This document shows, piece after piece, positions 25,565 to 34,695 of a stretch of DNA of 64,000 nucleotides. A model generated the notes under the pieces. That model was not told the DNA's origin, did not search any database, and worked only from the letters and a program-made list of their open reading frames with translations. The stretch is from Sodalis praecaptivus (GTDB taxonomy: Bacteria; Pseudomonadota; Gammaproteobacteria; Enterobacterales; Enterobacteriaceae). A program made the translations under genes and the position numbers. Location of the stretch: assembly GCF_000517425.1 (NCBI RefSeq), contig NZ_CP006569.1:1736001-1800000 (forward strand). Reading direction: 5' to 3'. How positions within the stretch are numbered: position 1 is the first letter of the stretch; each line of letters starts with the position of its first letter.

Positions 25565-27268
25565 TCAGGCCGGCGGCGCATCCTGCTTATCGCCATAACC
25601 GTAATTGGCCAGGGCGTGGGCGGGAGAGATGTAGCCGTTGGCGATATCGGCCTCGATACGCCAGGGGGCGCGCTTGGCGGGATTGCCATAGCCGCCGCCG
25701 CCCGCCGACAGGCACACCAAGCGATCGCCGCTATCGATGGCGATACCGCTCTCGCGTCCACTCAGCGTCAGCCGTTCCCCGCCGGCGCGCTCAATGACAC
25801 AGACATGTCCCGCGGCGGCATGGCCATCCATGAGGCCGTAGGGCAGTACATCGGTGCCGGCGCCGGCCACGTTCACCACGCCGCGCTGGTTCCCCAAGTA
25901 GTGAATGACGATTTTGCCGCCCAATCCCCCGCGCTGCTCTCCCGCGCCGCAGGAGTCCTGGCGCAGGCTGTACTCTTCGATACGCAGCGGGTAGGTGGCT
26001 TCGGTGCGCTCGATGCCCGGCGAAGGTGTGCCGCCGGGGTTATGGATCCCCCCCAAATTCGGCCAGCCGTCGTAATGGGCGTTGGCGCCGGCGCCGCCAC
26101 GGTTGTAGAACGAGTGCCAGATAAACGCGTCGCCGCCGGCGTCCTGGCTGGCGATGGCGAAACGAAAGCGGCGAGCGAAGCCGGCCAAGACGTTGCCGGG
26201 TAGCGATAACGCCATCGCCTGTAGTACCGCCTCGATAATCGCGCTGGCGGTCAGCGACGTGCAGGCCGCCACCGGCGCCGGTTCGACCGGATCCACCAGA
26301 CTGCCCTTGCGGGTGTGCAGCGTTATCGCGCGCGCGCTGCCGTCGTTGAGCTGTTGTTCGTCGTCGCACAGATACAAAAAGGCGACGTTGACCGCCGCAC
26401 GGGTATTGGCTATCGGGCTGTTGAGGAAATTCGTCACCTGATCCGGGCAGCGGGTCAAGTCGACGCTGGCCTGGCCGTCGCGGATTTCCACCGTCACCGG
26501 TAGCGGCAGCCAGCCTTCGCCCCCCTCGTTTTCCAAATAACTCATCCCCTCGAACACGCCTTGCGTGCAGCGCTGTAACATGGCGCGCAAACCTCGCTCG
26601 CCGGCGTCAAGAATGCCGGTAACGCAGCGGCCAATCTCGTCGGCGCCGTAATGCGCCAGCAGTGACGCCAGGCGCTGTGCACCGATATTGACCGCGGCGA
26701 TCTGCGCCAGAATATCCCCCTTTAAATCGCCGGGTTTGCGCGAGTTGAGGGCGATAAAATCCAGTATATCGTGTTGCACCTCATCGCGGCGTACCAGCCT
26801 GACCGGCGAGATGCGCAGGCCCTCATGCCATATTTCCCGGGCGGCGGGGCTGTAGCCGCCGGCCGAGATACCGCCGATATCCCCTTGATGGGCGCGGATT
26901 GACACCCACAGGCATAATTTGCCGTCGCAAAACACCGGCTTGGACATGGTGATATCCGGCAGATGGCTACCGCCGGCGAAGGGATCGTTGGCGATGACAA
27001 TGTCCCCCGGCCGCAGATCGTCGCCGAAGCGCCGCAGCATCTCTTTCAGCGCCCACGACATGGCGCCCATGTGAATCGGCACCCGTTCGGCCTGCGCGAT
27101 GGTGCTGCCGTCGGCGTCGGCGATAACCGTCGAAAAGTCCTGGTTTTGATTGAGAATGGGGGAAAAACAGGTGTGGGTCATGGTTTCCGCCATCTCTTCG
27201 GCGATCGCCTGCAATTTATGGCGCACCACGGAAAGCGTAAGCGGGTTGATGTCCTGGGGCTGCGTCAT
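25565..27268 (-). CDS. hyuB: Hydantoinase/oxoprolinase subunit B
   Basis: A 567-aa HyuB-family protein with TMTHTCFSPILNQNQDFSTV, VIANDPFAGGSHLPDI, AHQGDIGGISAGG and a C-terminal GGGGYGNP. It pairs with the HyuA gene two bases upstream. It belongs to the same family as the protein at 19335-21002 but in a different subgroup by eye (for example GSHLPDI in place of CSHLNDI), so the two pairs probably act on different substrates. Confidence 0.87.
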   Translation of the reverse strand: MTQPQDINPLTLSVVRHKLQAIAEEMAETMTHTCFSPILNQNQDFSTVIADADGSTIAQAERVPIHMGAMSWALKEMLRRFGDDLRPGDIVIANDPFAGGSHLPDITMSKPVFCDGKLCLWVSIRAHQGDIGGISAGGYSPAAREIWHEGLRISPVRLVRRDEVQHDILDFIALNSRKPGDLKGDILAQIAAVNIGAQRLASLLAHYGADEIGRCVTGILDAGERGLRAMLQRCTQGVFEGMSYLENEGGEGWLPLPVTVEIRDGQASVDLTRCPDQVTNFLNSPIANTRAAVNVAFLYLCDDEQQLNDGSARAITLHTRKGSLVDPVEPAPVAACTSLTASAIIEAVLQAMALSLPGNVLAGFARRFRFAIASQDAGGDAFIWHSFYNRGGAGANAHYDGWPNLGGIHNPGGTPSPGIERTEATYPLRIEEYSLRQDSCGAGEQRGGLGGKIVIHYLGNQRGVVNVAGAGTDVLPYGLMDGHAAAGHVCVIERAGGERLTLSGRESGIAIDSGDRLVCLSAGGGGYGNPAKRAPWRIEADIANGYISPAHALANYGYGDKQDAPPA

Positions 27269-27270
27269 GG

Positions 27271-29316
27271 TTATGCTCTCCGGAAAAGATGTAAACAGCC
27301 AAGCTCGTCCACCCGCGCGCTATCGCCGGGGTGCAGCAGAACCGTGGTTGAGGCGGAATCGATTATTGCCGGACCGGACAGCTCGGCGCCGGCGCCCAGG
27401 CTCTCACAGCGGTACACGGGGCAGGAGATAGCGCCGTCCAGATAGACGCGTCGGTAAGACTGCGGCGCGGGCTGGCCGCGCTGTGCGGCGACGCGCGGTG
27501 GCGCCAGCCGCGGCAGAACGCCGTAGGCGGCGACGCGCAGCTGATCGATAATCGCCGGCTCGCGCGCGTGCCGATGGTGATAAAGGGCCATATAGGCCGC
27601 CTCGAAGGCCTGCTGAATGCGCTCAGTCAGGCCGGCGACGGGCCAGTCCATCGCGAGTGTGACCGGGATGCTGTGGATTTGCCGCGCGTAGCGGCAATCC
27701 GCCACCAGATGCAGCGTCATGGTGTCCGCGCTAAAGCCCTGTCGCGCCAGCCCGCGCCGGGCATCCTCGCTCATGGTTTCACAAAGCGCATGCAGCGCGG
27801 TATCGGTAAGCCGGGTGATTGGCTGGCCCAGGGCCCGCTGACTGTCGTGGCGCACGTCGGCCGCCAGAAATCCCAGCGCCGACAAGACCGACGCCTGACG
27901 AGGAATGATCGCTTCGGGAATTTGCAGCTCGCGGGCGACGGCGCCGGTATGGATGCCGCCGGCCCCGCCGAACGACAGCAGCGCATAGTCGCGCGGATCG
28001 CAGCCGCGGCGCACGGTGGCCAGCCGGATACCTTCGGTTATCTTGGACGTGGCCAGATTATGAATGGCCAGCGCCGCGTCTTCGACCGTCAGACCGAGCG
28101 GACGGGCGATGTGCTCGGAGACGGCGGCAACGGCGGCCGGCAGCGATAGCGCCATTCTGCCGCCAAGAAACGTATCAGCACCAATATAGCCGAGCACCAG
28201 ATTGGCGTCGGTGAGCGTCGGGCGCGTGCCGCCACGCTGAAAACAGGCGGGGCCGGGAGACGCGCCGGCGCTGGCGGGGCCGAGAGTCAATATGCCGCCG
28301 CCGTCGATGGCGGCGAGGCTGCCGCCGCCCACCGCCAGGGGGTTGATGTCGATAGCCGGTACGGCTATTTTCATATCGGCGAGGTGTTTCGCCTGGATTT
28401 CCACCGGCCGCCCCGCTTCGATAACGCAGATATCGGTGCTGGTGCCGCCGGTATCGTAGGCTACCACCCGCTCGAACCCGTATTGCCCGGCGAACAGCGC
28501 ACCCGCCATGGCGCCGCCGGCGGGACCGCTGGTGACCGCGCCCACCGCGCGTAACCCCGCCTCCGCCGCCGGCAACACGCCGCCGTTGGACTGCATGATC
28601 ATTAGCGGCGTGCGGATGCCTTTCGCCGCCAGCGTGCCGGCCAGACGCATTAAATAACCGTTCAGACCCGGGCCCACATAGGCGTTGACCACCGCCGTCG
28701 ACAGGCGATCGTATTCCCCCTCGCGGGACAACACTTCATGCGACAGCGAAATATAGGGCGTCCAGCCGCTGGCCGCGATAAGGTCGCGCACTTGCCGTTC
28801 ATGCTGCGGATTACGGTGGGCGTGCAGAAAGCAGACCACCACCGCTTCAACCTGCGCTTCACGCAGGGCGCTAATCGCCGCCTGCGCCTGTTCGCTATCC
28901 AGCGGCGTGATGATCTCGCCGTCGTGATTGACGCGTTCATCCACTTCCAAACGCAGCGGCCTGTCTATCAAGGGGGAGGGGAATTCATCGCGCAGACGGT
29001 AGCGGTGGCGTTTCGTTCCTTCGCGCAGCTCCAGCAGGTCGCGAAAGCCGGCGGTGGTGATGAGCCCGACCCGGGCGCCGTTGCGCTGCACTAAAATATT
29101 GGTCGCCACCGTAGTGCCGTGAATAAACACCTGGGTGTCGGCGAGCAGCGCCGACAGACTTAGCCCGCGTTCCTGAGCCAGCAGCACCAGCCCGTCCAGC
29201 ACGCCCTGCGCCGGATCCGCCGGCACCGAGGGGGTTTTCACGAAACATAATCCCGCCGCGGGATCAAGCGTAACGACATCGGTAAAGGTACCGCCCACAT
29301 CCACCCCAATACGCAT
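27271..29316 (-). CDS. hyuA: Hydantoinase/oxoprolinase subunit A
   Basis: The 681-aa HyuA-family protein starts MRIGVDVGGTFTDVVTLD and continues with HGTTVATNILVQRNGARVGLI, VTSGPAGGAMAGA, YDTGGTSTDICVIE and FGGAGGIHTGAVA. It should act with the following subunit B in ATP-dependent opening of a cyclic amide or imide. The start at 29316 follows GAGGTAAAA; the longer frame upstream runs into the promoter. The operator and promoter at 29341-29370 lie 25-54 bp before it. Confidence 0.87.
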   Translation of the reverse strand: MRIGVDVGGTFTDVVTLDPAAGLCFVKTPSVPADPAQGVLDGLVLLAQERGLSLSALLADTQVFIHGTTVATNILVQRNGARVGLITTAGFRDLLELREGTKRHRYRLRDEFPSPLIDRPLRLEVDERVNHDGEIITPLDSEQAQAAISALREAQVEAVVVCFLHAHRNPQHERQVRDLIAASGWTPYISLSHEVLSREGEYDRLSTAVVNAYVGPGLNGYLMRLAGTLAAKGIRTPLMIMQSNGGVLPAAEAGLRAVGAVTSGPAGGAMAGALFAGQYGFERVVAYDTGGTSTDICVIEAGRPVEIQAKHLADMKIAVPAIDINPLAVGGGSLAAIDGGGILTLGPASAGASPGPACFQRGGTRPTLTDANLVLGYIGADTFLGGRMALSLPAAVAAVSEHIARPLGLTVEDAALAIHNLATSKITEGIRLATVRRGCDPRDYALLSFGGAGGIHTGAVARELQIPEAIIPRQASVLSALGFLAADVRHDSQRALGQPITRLTDTALHALCETMSEDARRGLARQGFSADTMTLHLVADCRYARQIHSIPVTLAMDWPVAGLTERIQQAFEAAYMALYHHRHAREPAIIDQLRVAAYGVLPRLAPPRVAAQRGQPAPQSYRRVYLDGAISCPVYRCESLGAGAELSGPAIIDSASTTVLLHPGDSARVDELGCLHLFRRA

Positions 29317-29340
29317 TTTTACCTCATCCGTAGGGTCGTC

Positions 29341-29370
29341 TAAGAAAAAATCACTATACATGACTAGTCA
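29341..29370 (-). promoter_or_regulatory. GntR operator and promoter of hyuAB
   Basis: TGACTAGTCA (29361-29370) is followed on the minus strand by ATGTATAGTGATTTTTTC, giving a TATAGT -10 box. It mirrors the promoter of the amino acid importer at 24.5 kb, so the two operons are probably co-regulated by the GntR protein encoded between them. Confidence 0.7.
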
Positions 29371-29563
29371 GGTGTGTCAAGGCGGCCATTGACCGCACCG
29401 GCGGCAACGACGCCAGGTCCCGGAAATTCCATCGCGATGAAAATGACCCTAGCGAGTATGGTGGCGGCTAACCCACCGCGGATATGGCGCGCCGGGTCAC
29501 AGGAGGAGGGTGGCAGAGGCAGTTTCTCGCCGCGGCCGCTATCGTGCCTGTATCAAAAAAACA

Positions 29564-29573
29564 TGACTAGTCA
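29564..29573. promoter_or_regulatory. Fourth TGACTAGTCA operator copy
   Basis: The palindrome extends to CATGACTAGTCATG (14 bp, perfect). It lies about 200 bp from the hyuA operator and about 150 bp upstream of the predicted aminotransferase start site, so it may be an auxiliary operator for looping or tie the next cluster to the GntR protein. Confidence 0.55.
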
Positions 29574-29650
29574 TGATGGCGCTCGTTAAGGTGACGCAGG
29601 CAGACGGCGGGCCACCCGCGCCGACCGCCACAGGCGATGTTGCGCCATCC

Positions 29651-29715
29651 ATAAGCCGTGGTTATCACCTCAAAAAGTTTCTGTCTTATCCCGCATGGCC
29701 GCCAATCGCTAGAGT
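29651..29715 (+). promoter_or_regulatory. Nac-like activator site and promoter A (aminotransferase-RidA)
   Basis: ATAA-N7-TTAT (29651-29665, that is ATA-N9-TAT) is followed 31 bp from its start by TGTCTTAT (29682) and at 59 bp by TAGAGT (29710), a -10-like box. No good -35 exists. The recognition palindrome centres near -64 from the predicted start, the classic LysR/Nac activation position. Confidence 0.7.
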
Positions 29716-29850
29716 CACCGATGTCCGCTGCCGCCGGCGGCAAGCGGGCTGTGCCTGCCCCCGACCGTATGCTTTTTGCGATGGCGCCGCGCCGTGCGGC
29801 CGCCGGGCGGGTAACGGCTTTATGCCTATCATTACGCTTGTGAGGATGCA

Positions 29851-31065
29851 ATGACGTCACTTGATGAAAGATTCAGCCAGTTGGCGACGGACCATGCCCC
29901 CGGACAGGAAGTCCGGCAAACCTGCAGCGATTTGGCTTCGTTGGCTATCGGTTCGGCGCTGCCCGGCCGTGCGGTCGATTTTTCCCACGGCGATGTGGAT
30001 GCCTTCACCCCAGCGCCCGGCGCTTTTGACGATTTCGTTAACGGTGTCCAGATGGGCGGTAAACGGGCCTATACCGAATACCGTGGCGACGCGTCGATCC
30101 GCCTACAGCTGGCCGCCCGGCTGGCGTCATTTATCGGCGCACCCGTGACGGGCGATGACGATATGATCATCACCCCCGGCTCTCAGGGCGCGTTATTTCT
30201 GGCGCTGGCCGCGACGGTGGGCGCGGGGGATAAGGTGGCGATCGTGCAGCCGGATTATTTTGCCAACCGCAAACTGGTGCAGTTCCTGGATGCGCAGGTC
30301 GTGCCGGTGCGGCTGGACTATCTACACGGCGATCCCGCCGCGGGCCTCGACCTGCCCGCGCTGGAACACGCTTTTCGCACCGGGGTGAAGGTGTTTGTGT
30401 TTTCCAATCCCAATAATCCGACCGGCGTGGTGTATAGCCAGGCTGAAATCGCCCGTATCGGCGAACTGGCGCAGCGGTACGGCGTGACGGTGATTGTCGA
30501 CCAACTGTATGCCCGACTGTGCTATTCCGGCACCACCTATACGCATCTGCGCGCCGTCGCGCGGGCGGATCATCCCATTATCACTCTGATGGGGCCGTCA
30601 AAAACGGAATCGCTGAGCGGTTACCGGCTGGGCGTGGCGCTAGCGCCGCCGGCCATCATCACCCGTATGGAACAATTGCAGGCTATTGTTTCCCTGCGCG
30701 CGGCCGGCTATTGCCAATCCGTGCTGCAAGGCTGGTTTGCCGAGCCGGAGGGGTGGATGGCGCAGCGCATCGCGCTGCACCAGGCGATACGAGATCGACT
30801 GTATCGCCAATTTAGCGATGCCGGTATCAAGACCCGACTGCCGCAGGCGGGAAGCTATCTGTTTTTGACCCTACCGCCGCTGCGCGTTGCCCCGGTGGAT
30901 TTTGTCCGCCTGCTGCGCTACCAGGCGCAGGTTATCGTCACCCCCGGTAGCGAATTTAGTCCGCACGCCGGCGACAGCGTCCGGCTTAATTTTTCGCAGG
31001 ATCACGACGCGGCGCAGAACGCCGCTTCGCGCCTGATAGCGATGATTGCGCGGTACCGCCAATGA
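29851..31065 (+). CDS. PLP-dependent aminotransferase, class I/II
   Basis: The 404-aa fold-type I enzyme has FSNPNNPTG (184-192), the D217/Y220 pair that binds pyridine nitrogen and phenol oxygen, and the Schiff-base lysine K251 in MGPSKTESLSGYR. It would transaminate an amino acid in the cytoplasm; the donor is unknown. TGAGGATGCA gives the ribosome site. It overlaps the RidA gene by 4 bp and is transcribed from promoter A. Confidence 0.88.
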   Translation: MTSLDERFSQLATDHAPGQEVRQTCSDLASLAIGSALPGRAVDFSHGDVDAFTPAPGAFDDFVNGVQMGGKRAYTEYRGDASIRLQLAARLASFIGAPVTGDDDMIITPGSQGALFLALAATVGAGDKVAIVQPDYFANRKLVQFLDAQVVPVRLDYLHGDPAAGLDLPALEHAFRTGVKVFVFSNPNNPTGVVYSQAEIARIGELAQRYGVTVIVDQLYARLCYSGTTYTHLRAVARADHPIITLMGPSKTESLSGYRLGVALAPPAIITRMEQLQAIVSLRAAGYCQSVLQGWFAEPEGWMAQRIALHQAIRDRLYRQFSDAGIKTRLPQAGSYLFLTLPPLRVAPVDFVRLLRYQAQVIVTPGSEFSPHAGDSVRLNFSQDHDAAQNAASRLIAMIARYRQ

Positions 31066-31505
31066 ACGCGCCTGTAACCGGCGCATCAGCGCGTCCCCAG
31101 GGCAATTATGTGGCCGCCAAACGGCACGCCGACGTGATCTATACCGCGGGCATGACCCCGCGGCGGGCGGGAGTGCTGCTGTTGCAGGGGCCAGTCCGCG
31201 CCGATAGCCCTCTGGAGGATTACCGGGAAGCCGTGACGCTGGCCTGCGCCAACGCATTGCATGCGGCAAGGGCGCGGCTGACACGCGGCGAAGATATCGA
31301 CGGCGTGCTGAGTTTGACGGTGTTTATTTGGGCGGCGAAGGCATTCAGCGCCCATTCGCGCCTGGCGGATTTTGCCTCGAATTACCTTGCCGCCGAGCTG
31401 GGCACGGCCGGAATCGGCGCCCGCGCCGCCGTGGGGGTCGCCTCCTTGCCGGGCAACGCGCCGGTGGAAATTCAGCTTATCGCAACGGTGTCCCGGCGGG
31501 AATAA
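31062..31505 (+). CDS. RidA/YjgF-family protein
   Basis: This 147-aa protein has the RidA pattern: IYTAGMTP, a long central helix, LTVFIWA and RAAVGVASLPGNAPVEIQLIA with the expected arginine at R121. RidA proteins hydrolyse reactive enamines and imines released by PLP enzymes, which fits its translational coupling to the aminotransferase. It could also be a dedicated imine deaminase of this pathway. The 3' end overlaps the convergent LysR gene by 29 bp. Confidence 0.85.
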   Translation: MNAPVTGASARPQGNYVAAKRHADVIYTAGMTPRRAGVLLLQGPVRADSPLEDYREAVTLACANALHAARARLTRGEDIDGVLSLTVFIWAAKAFSAHSRLADFASNYLAAELGTAGIGARAAVGVASLPGNAPVEIQLIATVSRRE

Positions 31506-32469
31506 GGCCCGCCGGTCGCGTCGCGTGGGCCTGCGCGCCGCGCATTTCCTGCCGCATTCTTACGCTCAACGCATGCTGCGTGACGATATCCAGAATGGTC
31601 TGTTTAACCGCCTGCGCGGGCAGCGACAGCGACAGGGATTTGGACTCGCACAGCGCGAGCGGCGTCAGCAGCACCGGCTTGATACGCGCGTGGTGCAACG
31701 CCGGCGAGGTATCGCTCAATTGCAACGCCACCGACGCCGGCAAAATCGTGGAGCCGATCCCCGCGATGACCGCCTCATTGAGCGTGACATGGGTGGATAT
31801 TTCCGCCACCACCCGCGGCGTACTGCCGAACTGAATAAAGGCATCGTCAACGGTTTTGCGCAGGAAGTGGTTGCGGTTGGGCAAGATCAGCGCCCTATCG
31901 ATGATGTCTTCCAGACCGATTTGCGCTTTATCTGCCGCGAGACGGCTGCTGACGAAATATAACTCCTCTTCCAGCAGGGTTGAAAAGCGGATGCCGTGGG
32001 GCATAGCAGTGCCGTAAAGACTGGTGCCCAACAGCGCCAGATCCAGGTTGCCGTTCATCACCAATTCACTTTGCCGTACGCCGGAATTCTGGTTCAAATT
32101 CAGCGAAATGTCGGGATAGGCCTCGCGCACCGCCTTAAGCAGCGGGATGGCCAAATGCTCCGCCATGGAACATTGCGCCAACCCGATGCTGACGCTACCG
32201 GACAGATTCTGACCGGCGGTTTGGACTTCCTCATGCGCCTGCTCGCACAAATGCAGAATCAATTGGGCTTTACGATAGAGGACTTTCCCTGCCTCGGTGG
32301 GCTGCACGCCGCGTTTGTTGCGGATGAGCAACGTCTGTTTTAACTCGTTTTCCAATACCGATAGCTGCTGGCTCAGGGCGGGCTGGGCGACAAATAACAC
32401 CTCGGCCGCCTGCGTAAGGCTGCCAATTTCGATGCTTTTAACAAAGTATTTCAACCGACGCAAATTCAT
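31477..32469 (-). CDS. LysR-family regulator similar to Nac
   Basis: The N-terminal 75 residues (MNLRRLKYFVK, GSLTQAAEVL, VAQPALSQQLSVLE, LLIRNKRGVQPTEAGKVLY) match Nac, the nitrogen assimilation control protein of Klebsiella and E. coli. Similarity continues in the effector domain (LSGSVSIGLA, MPLL-like core, SLSLSLPAQAVKQTIL). At 330 aa it is about 25 longer than Nac. Start at 32469 follows AAGGAA. It is divergent from the biotin carboxyl carrier gene, and Nac-type ATA-N9-TAT sites occur at that and nearby promoters, so it is probably their activator. Confidence 0.88.
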   Translation of the reverse strand: MNLRRLKYFVKSIEIGSLTQAAEVLFVAQPALSQQLSVLENELKQTLLIRNKRGVQPTEAGKVLYRKAQLILHLCEQAHEEVQTAGQNLSGSVSIGLAQCSMAEHLAIPLLKAVREAYPDISLNLNQNSGVRQSELVMNGNLDLALLGTSLYGTAMPHGIRFSTLLEEELYFVSSRLAADKAQIGLEDIIDRALILPNRNHFLRKTVDDAFIQFGSTPRVVAEISTHVTLNEAVIAGIGSTILPASVALQLSDTSPALHHARIKPVLLTPLALCESKSLSLSLPAQAVKQTILDIVTQHALSVRMRQEMRGAQAHATRPAGLIPAGTPLR

Positions 32470-32590
32470 GTTGTTTCCTTGGTAAAAGGGACATCTTGAC
32501 CCTAGCCGCAAATGCGATAGCAACCGTCTTGCATATTGCGTGCCATTACCGCACGCGCGTCGGTGGCGCCTTTGCCGGAAGCGGGTTTCT

Positions 32591-32655
32591 ATAAACGGCG
32601 ATTATTACCTCAGAGACAATCTGTCTTACCGTGCCTTGGGTCGGGCCGATATATT
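32591..32655 (+). promoter_or_regulatory. Nac-like activator site and promoter B (carboxylase-permease operon)
   Basis: ATAA-N7-TTAT at 32591-32605, TGTCTTAC at +31 (32622) and TATATT at +59 (32650) repeat the exact geometry of promoters A and C. The predicted start site is near 32662, about 55 nt before the carrier-protein ATG. It lies in the divergent gap next to the Nac-like gene. Confidence 0.72.
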
Positions 32656-32716
32656 CAACCTCACCGGCCAGCCTCAATAACGACCCCTTACCCGTAAGCA
32701 AGGAGACGGCGACATT

Positions 32717-33220
32717 ATGGATCAGCAGCGAATCAATGCGTTGATTGAACTGATGGCCAGCAACGATCTGGTTGAACTCGACATTTGTGAGCACGACTGC
32801 CACTTGAAATTATACCGCGATGGCGCCGCCGCGCCCGCCACGGCGGCTGCGCCTAACGCTTTCGCCGCCACGCCCGCCGCGACGTCACCGCCGCCGGCGA
32901 GCGGTGCAACCATTGCATCGCCACCGCCGGCGAGCGGCACAACAATTGCATCGCCGGTGCCGGTCGATGAGGAGCCGCAGCAGGGCGGTGAGGTGGTGTG
33001 CGCCCCCTTTTATGGCGTACTGCACCTGACGCCGGCGCCGGATCAACCGCCGTTCGTGCGCGTCGGCGATACGATTGAAGCGGGGCAAACCCTGGGGCTG
33101 CTTGAAGCGATGAAAATGTTCCATTCCATCACCGCGGCGTGTCGCGGCACGCTACAGGCCATTTTAAGCGAACCGGGACAGGAGGTGGAGACCGATCAAC
33201 CGCTGTTCCGGATCCATTAG
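32717..33220 (+). CDS. Biotin carboxyl carrier protein (AccB-like)
   Basis: The 167-aa protein has an N-terminal helical region (1-35), a Pro/Ala-rich linker with an 11-residue motif PPPASG(A/T)TIAS repeated in tandem (58-68, 69-79), and a biotinyl domain with LLEAMKMFHS; K133 is the biotinylation site. It carries carboxybiotin for the biotin carboxylase encoded next. This is an additional, pathway-specific copy and not the essential accB, judged by its place beside transport and oxoprolinase genes. AAGGAG upstream supports the start. Confidence 0.88.
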   Translation: MDQQRINALIELMASNDLVELDICEHDCHLKLYRDGAAAPATAAAPNAFAATPAATSPPPASGATIASPPPASGTTIASPVPVDEEPQQGGEVVCAPFYGVLHLTPAPDQPPFVRVGDTIEAGQTLGLLEAMKMFHSITAACRGTLQAILSEPGQEVETDQPLFRIH

Positions 33221-33252
33221 GGCGTGGTGCCCCCCGTTTACTGAGGCAATCT

Positions 33253-34695
33253 ATGTTTGACACCGTATTCATCGCCAACCGCGGCGAAATCGCGTTGCGT
33301 ATTCTACGCGCCTGCCGCGGTTTAGGGCTGAAAACCATCGTCGCGCATTCCGACAGCGATGCCGAAGCGGACTATGTTCGCCAGGCCGACCGGGCCATTT
33401 GTATCGGTCCCGCCGCGCCGGGGGCAAGTTATTTGAACCAGGCGGCGTTACTGCTGGCGGCCAGGGCCAGCGGCGCCGGGGCCGTCCACCCCGGCTATGG
33501 CTTTCTGTCGGAAAACGCGGCATTCGCCGAACGCGTTAACGCGGCCGGCCTGACCTTTATCGGGCCCGATGCGGCCTGCTTACGCACCATGGGCGATAAA
33601 ATCGCCGCCAAAACGGCGATGCGCGCCGCGGGCATGCCGTGCGTGCCGGGGTATGATAAATCGCTACCGGACGATCCCGGGCAACTGGCGGCGATTGCCG
33701 CAGAGATCGGTTATCCGGTCATCATCAAAGCCGCGGGCGGCGGGGGCGGGCGCGGCATGCGGGTTGTGCCTGCCGCCGAGGCATTACCGGACGCGGTGCG
33801 CCTGACGCGCGAGGAAGCGCGGCACGCCTTCAACAATCCGACCCTGTATATCGAGAAATTTCTCGCCCATCCGCGCCACATTGAGATCCAAGTGCTGTGC
33901 GATAACCACGGTAATGCACTATGGCTGGGCAGCCGGGATTGCTCCTTGCAGCGCCGCCATCAGAAGGTGATCGAAGAGGCCCCGGCACCCGGCATCGCCC
34001 CGCAGCGGATAGCCAAAATAGGCGAGCGCTGCGTGACGGCCTGCCGGCAAATCGGCTACAGCGGCGTCGGTACCTTTGAATTCCTGTATCAGGATGATGC
34101 GTTCTTTTTTATCGAGATGAATACGCGCTTGCAGGTGGAACATCCGGTCACCGAAATGATTACCGGTATCGATATTGTGCAGCAGCAAATTCGCGTGGCG
34201 CGCGGCGAGCGGCTCGGTTTCACGCAGGCCGAGGTGCGCAGCGTCGGGCACGCGGTGGAGTGCCGCATCAACGCCGAAAACCCGCACAGTTTCCTGCCGA
34301 CGCCCGGCGTGGTAACGCGCTGGCAGCCGCCCGGCGGTTTTGGCGTGCGCGTCGATAGTCATATGACCACCGGCTATCGGGTGCCGCCTTACTATGACTC
34401 GATGATCGCCAAACTCATCACCCACGGCGCCCACCGAGAAGACGCCCTGGCGCGTATGCGCCAGGCGCTGCGCGAAACACGGGTGGAAGGCATTGACAGT
34501 AATCTTGCCTTGCACCAACAACTGTTAATCGATCCGGGGTTTAGCGCCGGCGGCGTCGATATTCATCATTTGGAACGCTGGCTGGCCGACCGCGCCGCCG
34601 CCGAGAGTGTTCCCCCGTTGAGGAGTCCCCATGGAGATTCAGGTGTTACAACACTGGCTGAACTTGATGGCGCAAGCGCATCTCAGTCGGCTTGA
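33253..34695 (+). CDS. Biotin carboxylase (AccC-like)
   Basis: The 480-aa enzyme carboxylates biotin with bicarbonate and ATP. The N-domain VFIANRGEIALRILRACR, ATP-grasp loop KAAGGGGGRGMRVV, RHIEIQVL and EMNTRLQVEHPVTEM are intact, so it should be active. The start at 33253 gives the family N-terminus; the upstream frame overlaps the carrier gene end. About 20 residues at the C-terminus are extra and overlap the next gene by 65 bp. No carboxyltransferase of the classical type is nearby; PxpB/PxpC, distantly related to carboxyltransferase-associated families, are the only candidates here. Confidence 0.9.
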   Translation: MFDTVFIANRGEIALRILRACRGLGLKTIVAHSDSDAEADYVRQADRAICIGPAAPGASYLNQAALLLAARASGAGAVHPGYGFLSENAAFAERVNAAGLTFIGPDAACLRTMGDKIAAKTAMRAAGMPCVPGYDKSLPDDPGQLAAIAAEIGYPVIIKAAGGGGGRGMRVVPAAEALPDAVRLTREEARHAFNNPTLYIEKFLAHPRHIEIQVLCDNHGNALWLGSRDCSLQRRHQKVIEEAPAPGIAPQRIAKIGERCVTACRQIGYSGVGTFEFLYQDDAFFFIEMNTRLQVEHPVTEMITGIDIVQQQIRVARGERLGFTQAEVRSVGHAVECRINAENPHSFLPTPGVVTRWQPPGGFGVRVDSHMTTGYRVPPYYDSMIAKLITHGAHREDALARMRQALRETRVEGIDSNLALHQQLLIDPGFSAGGVDIHHLERWLADRAAAESVPPLRSPHGDSGVTTLAELDGASASQSA

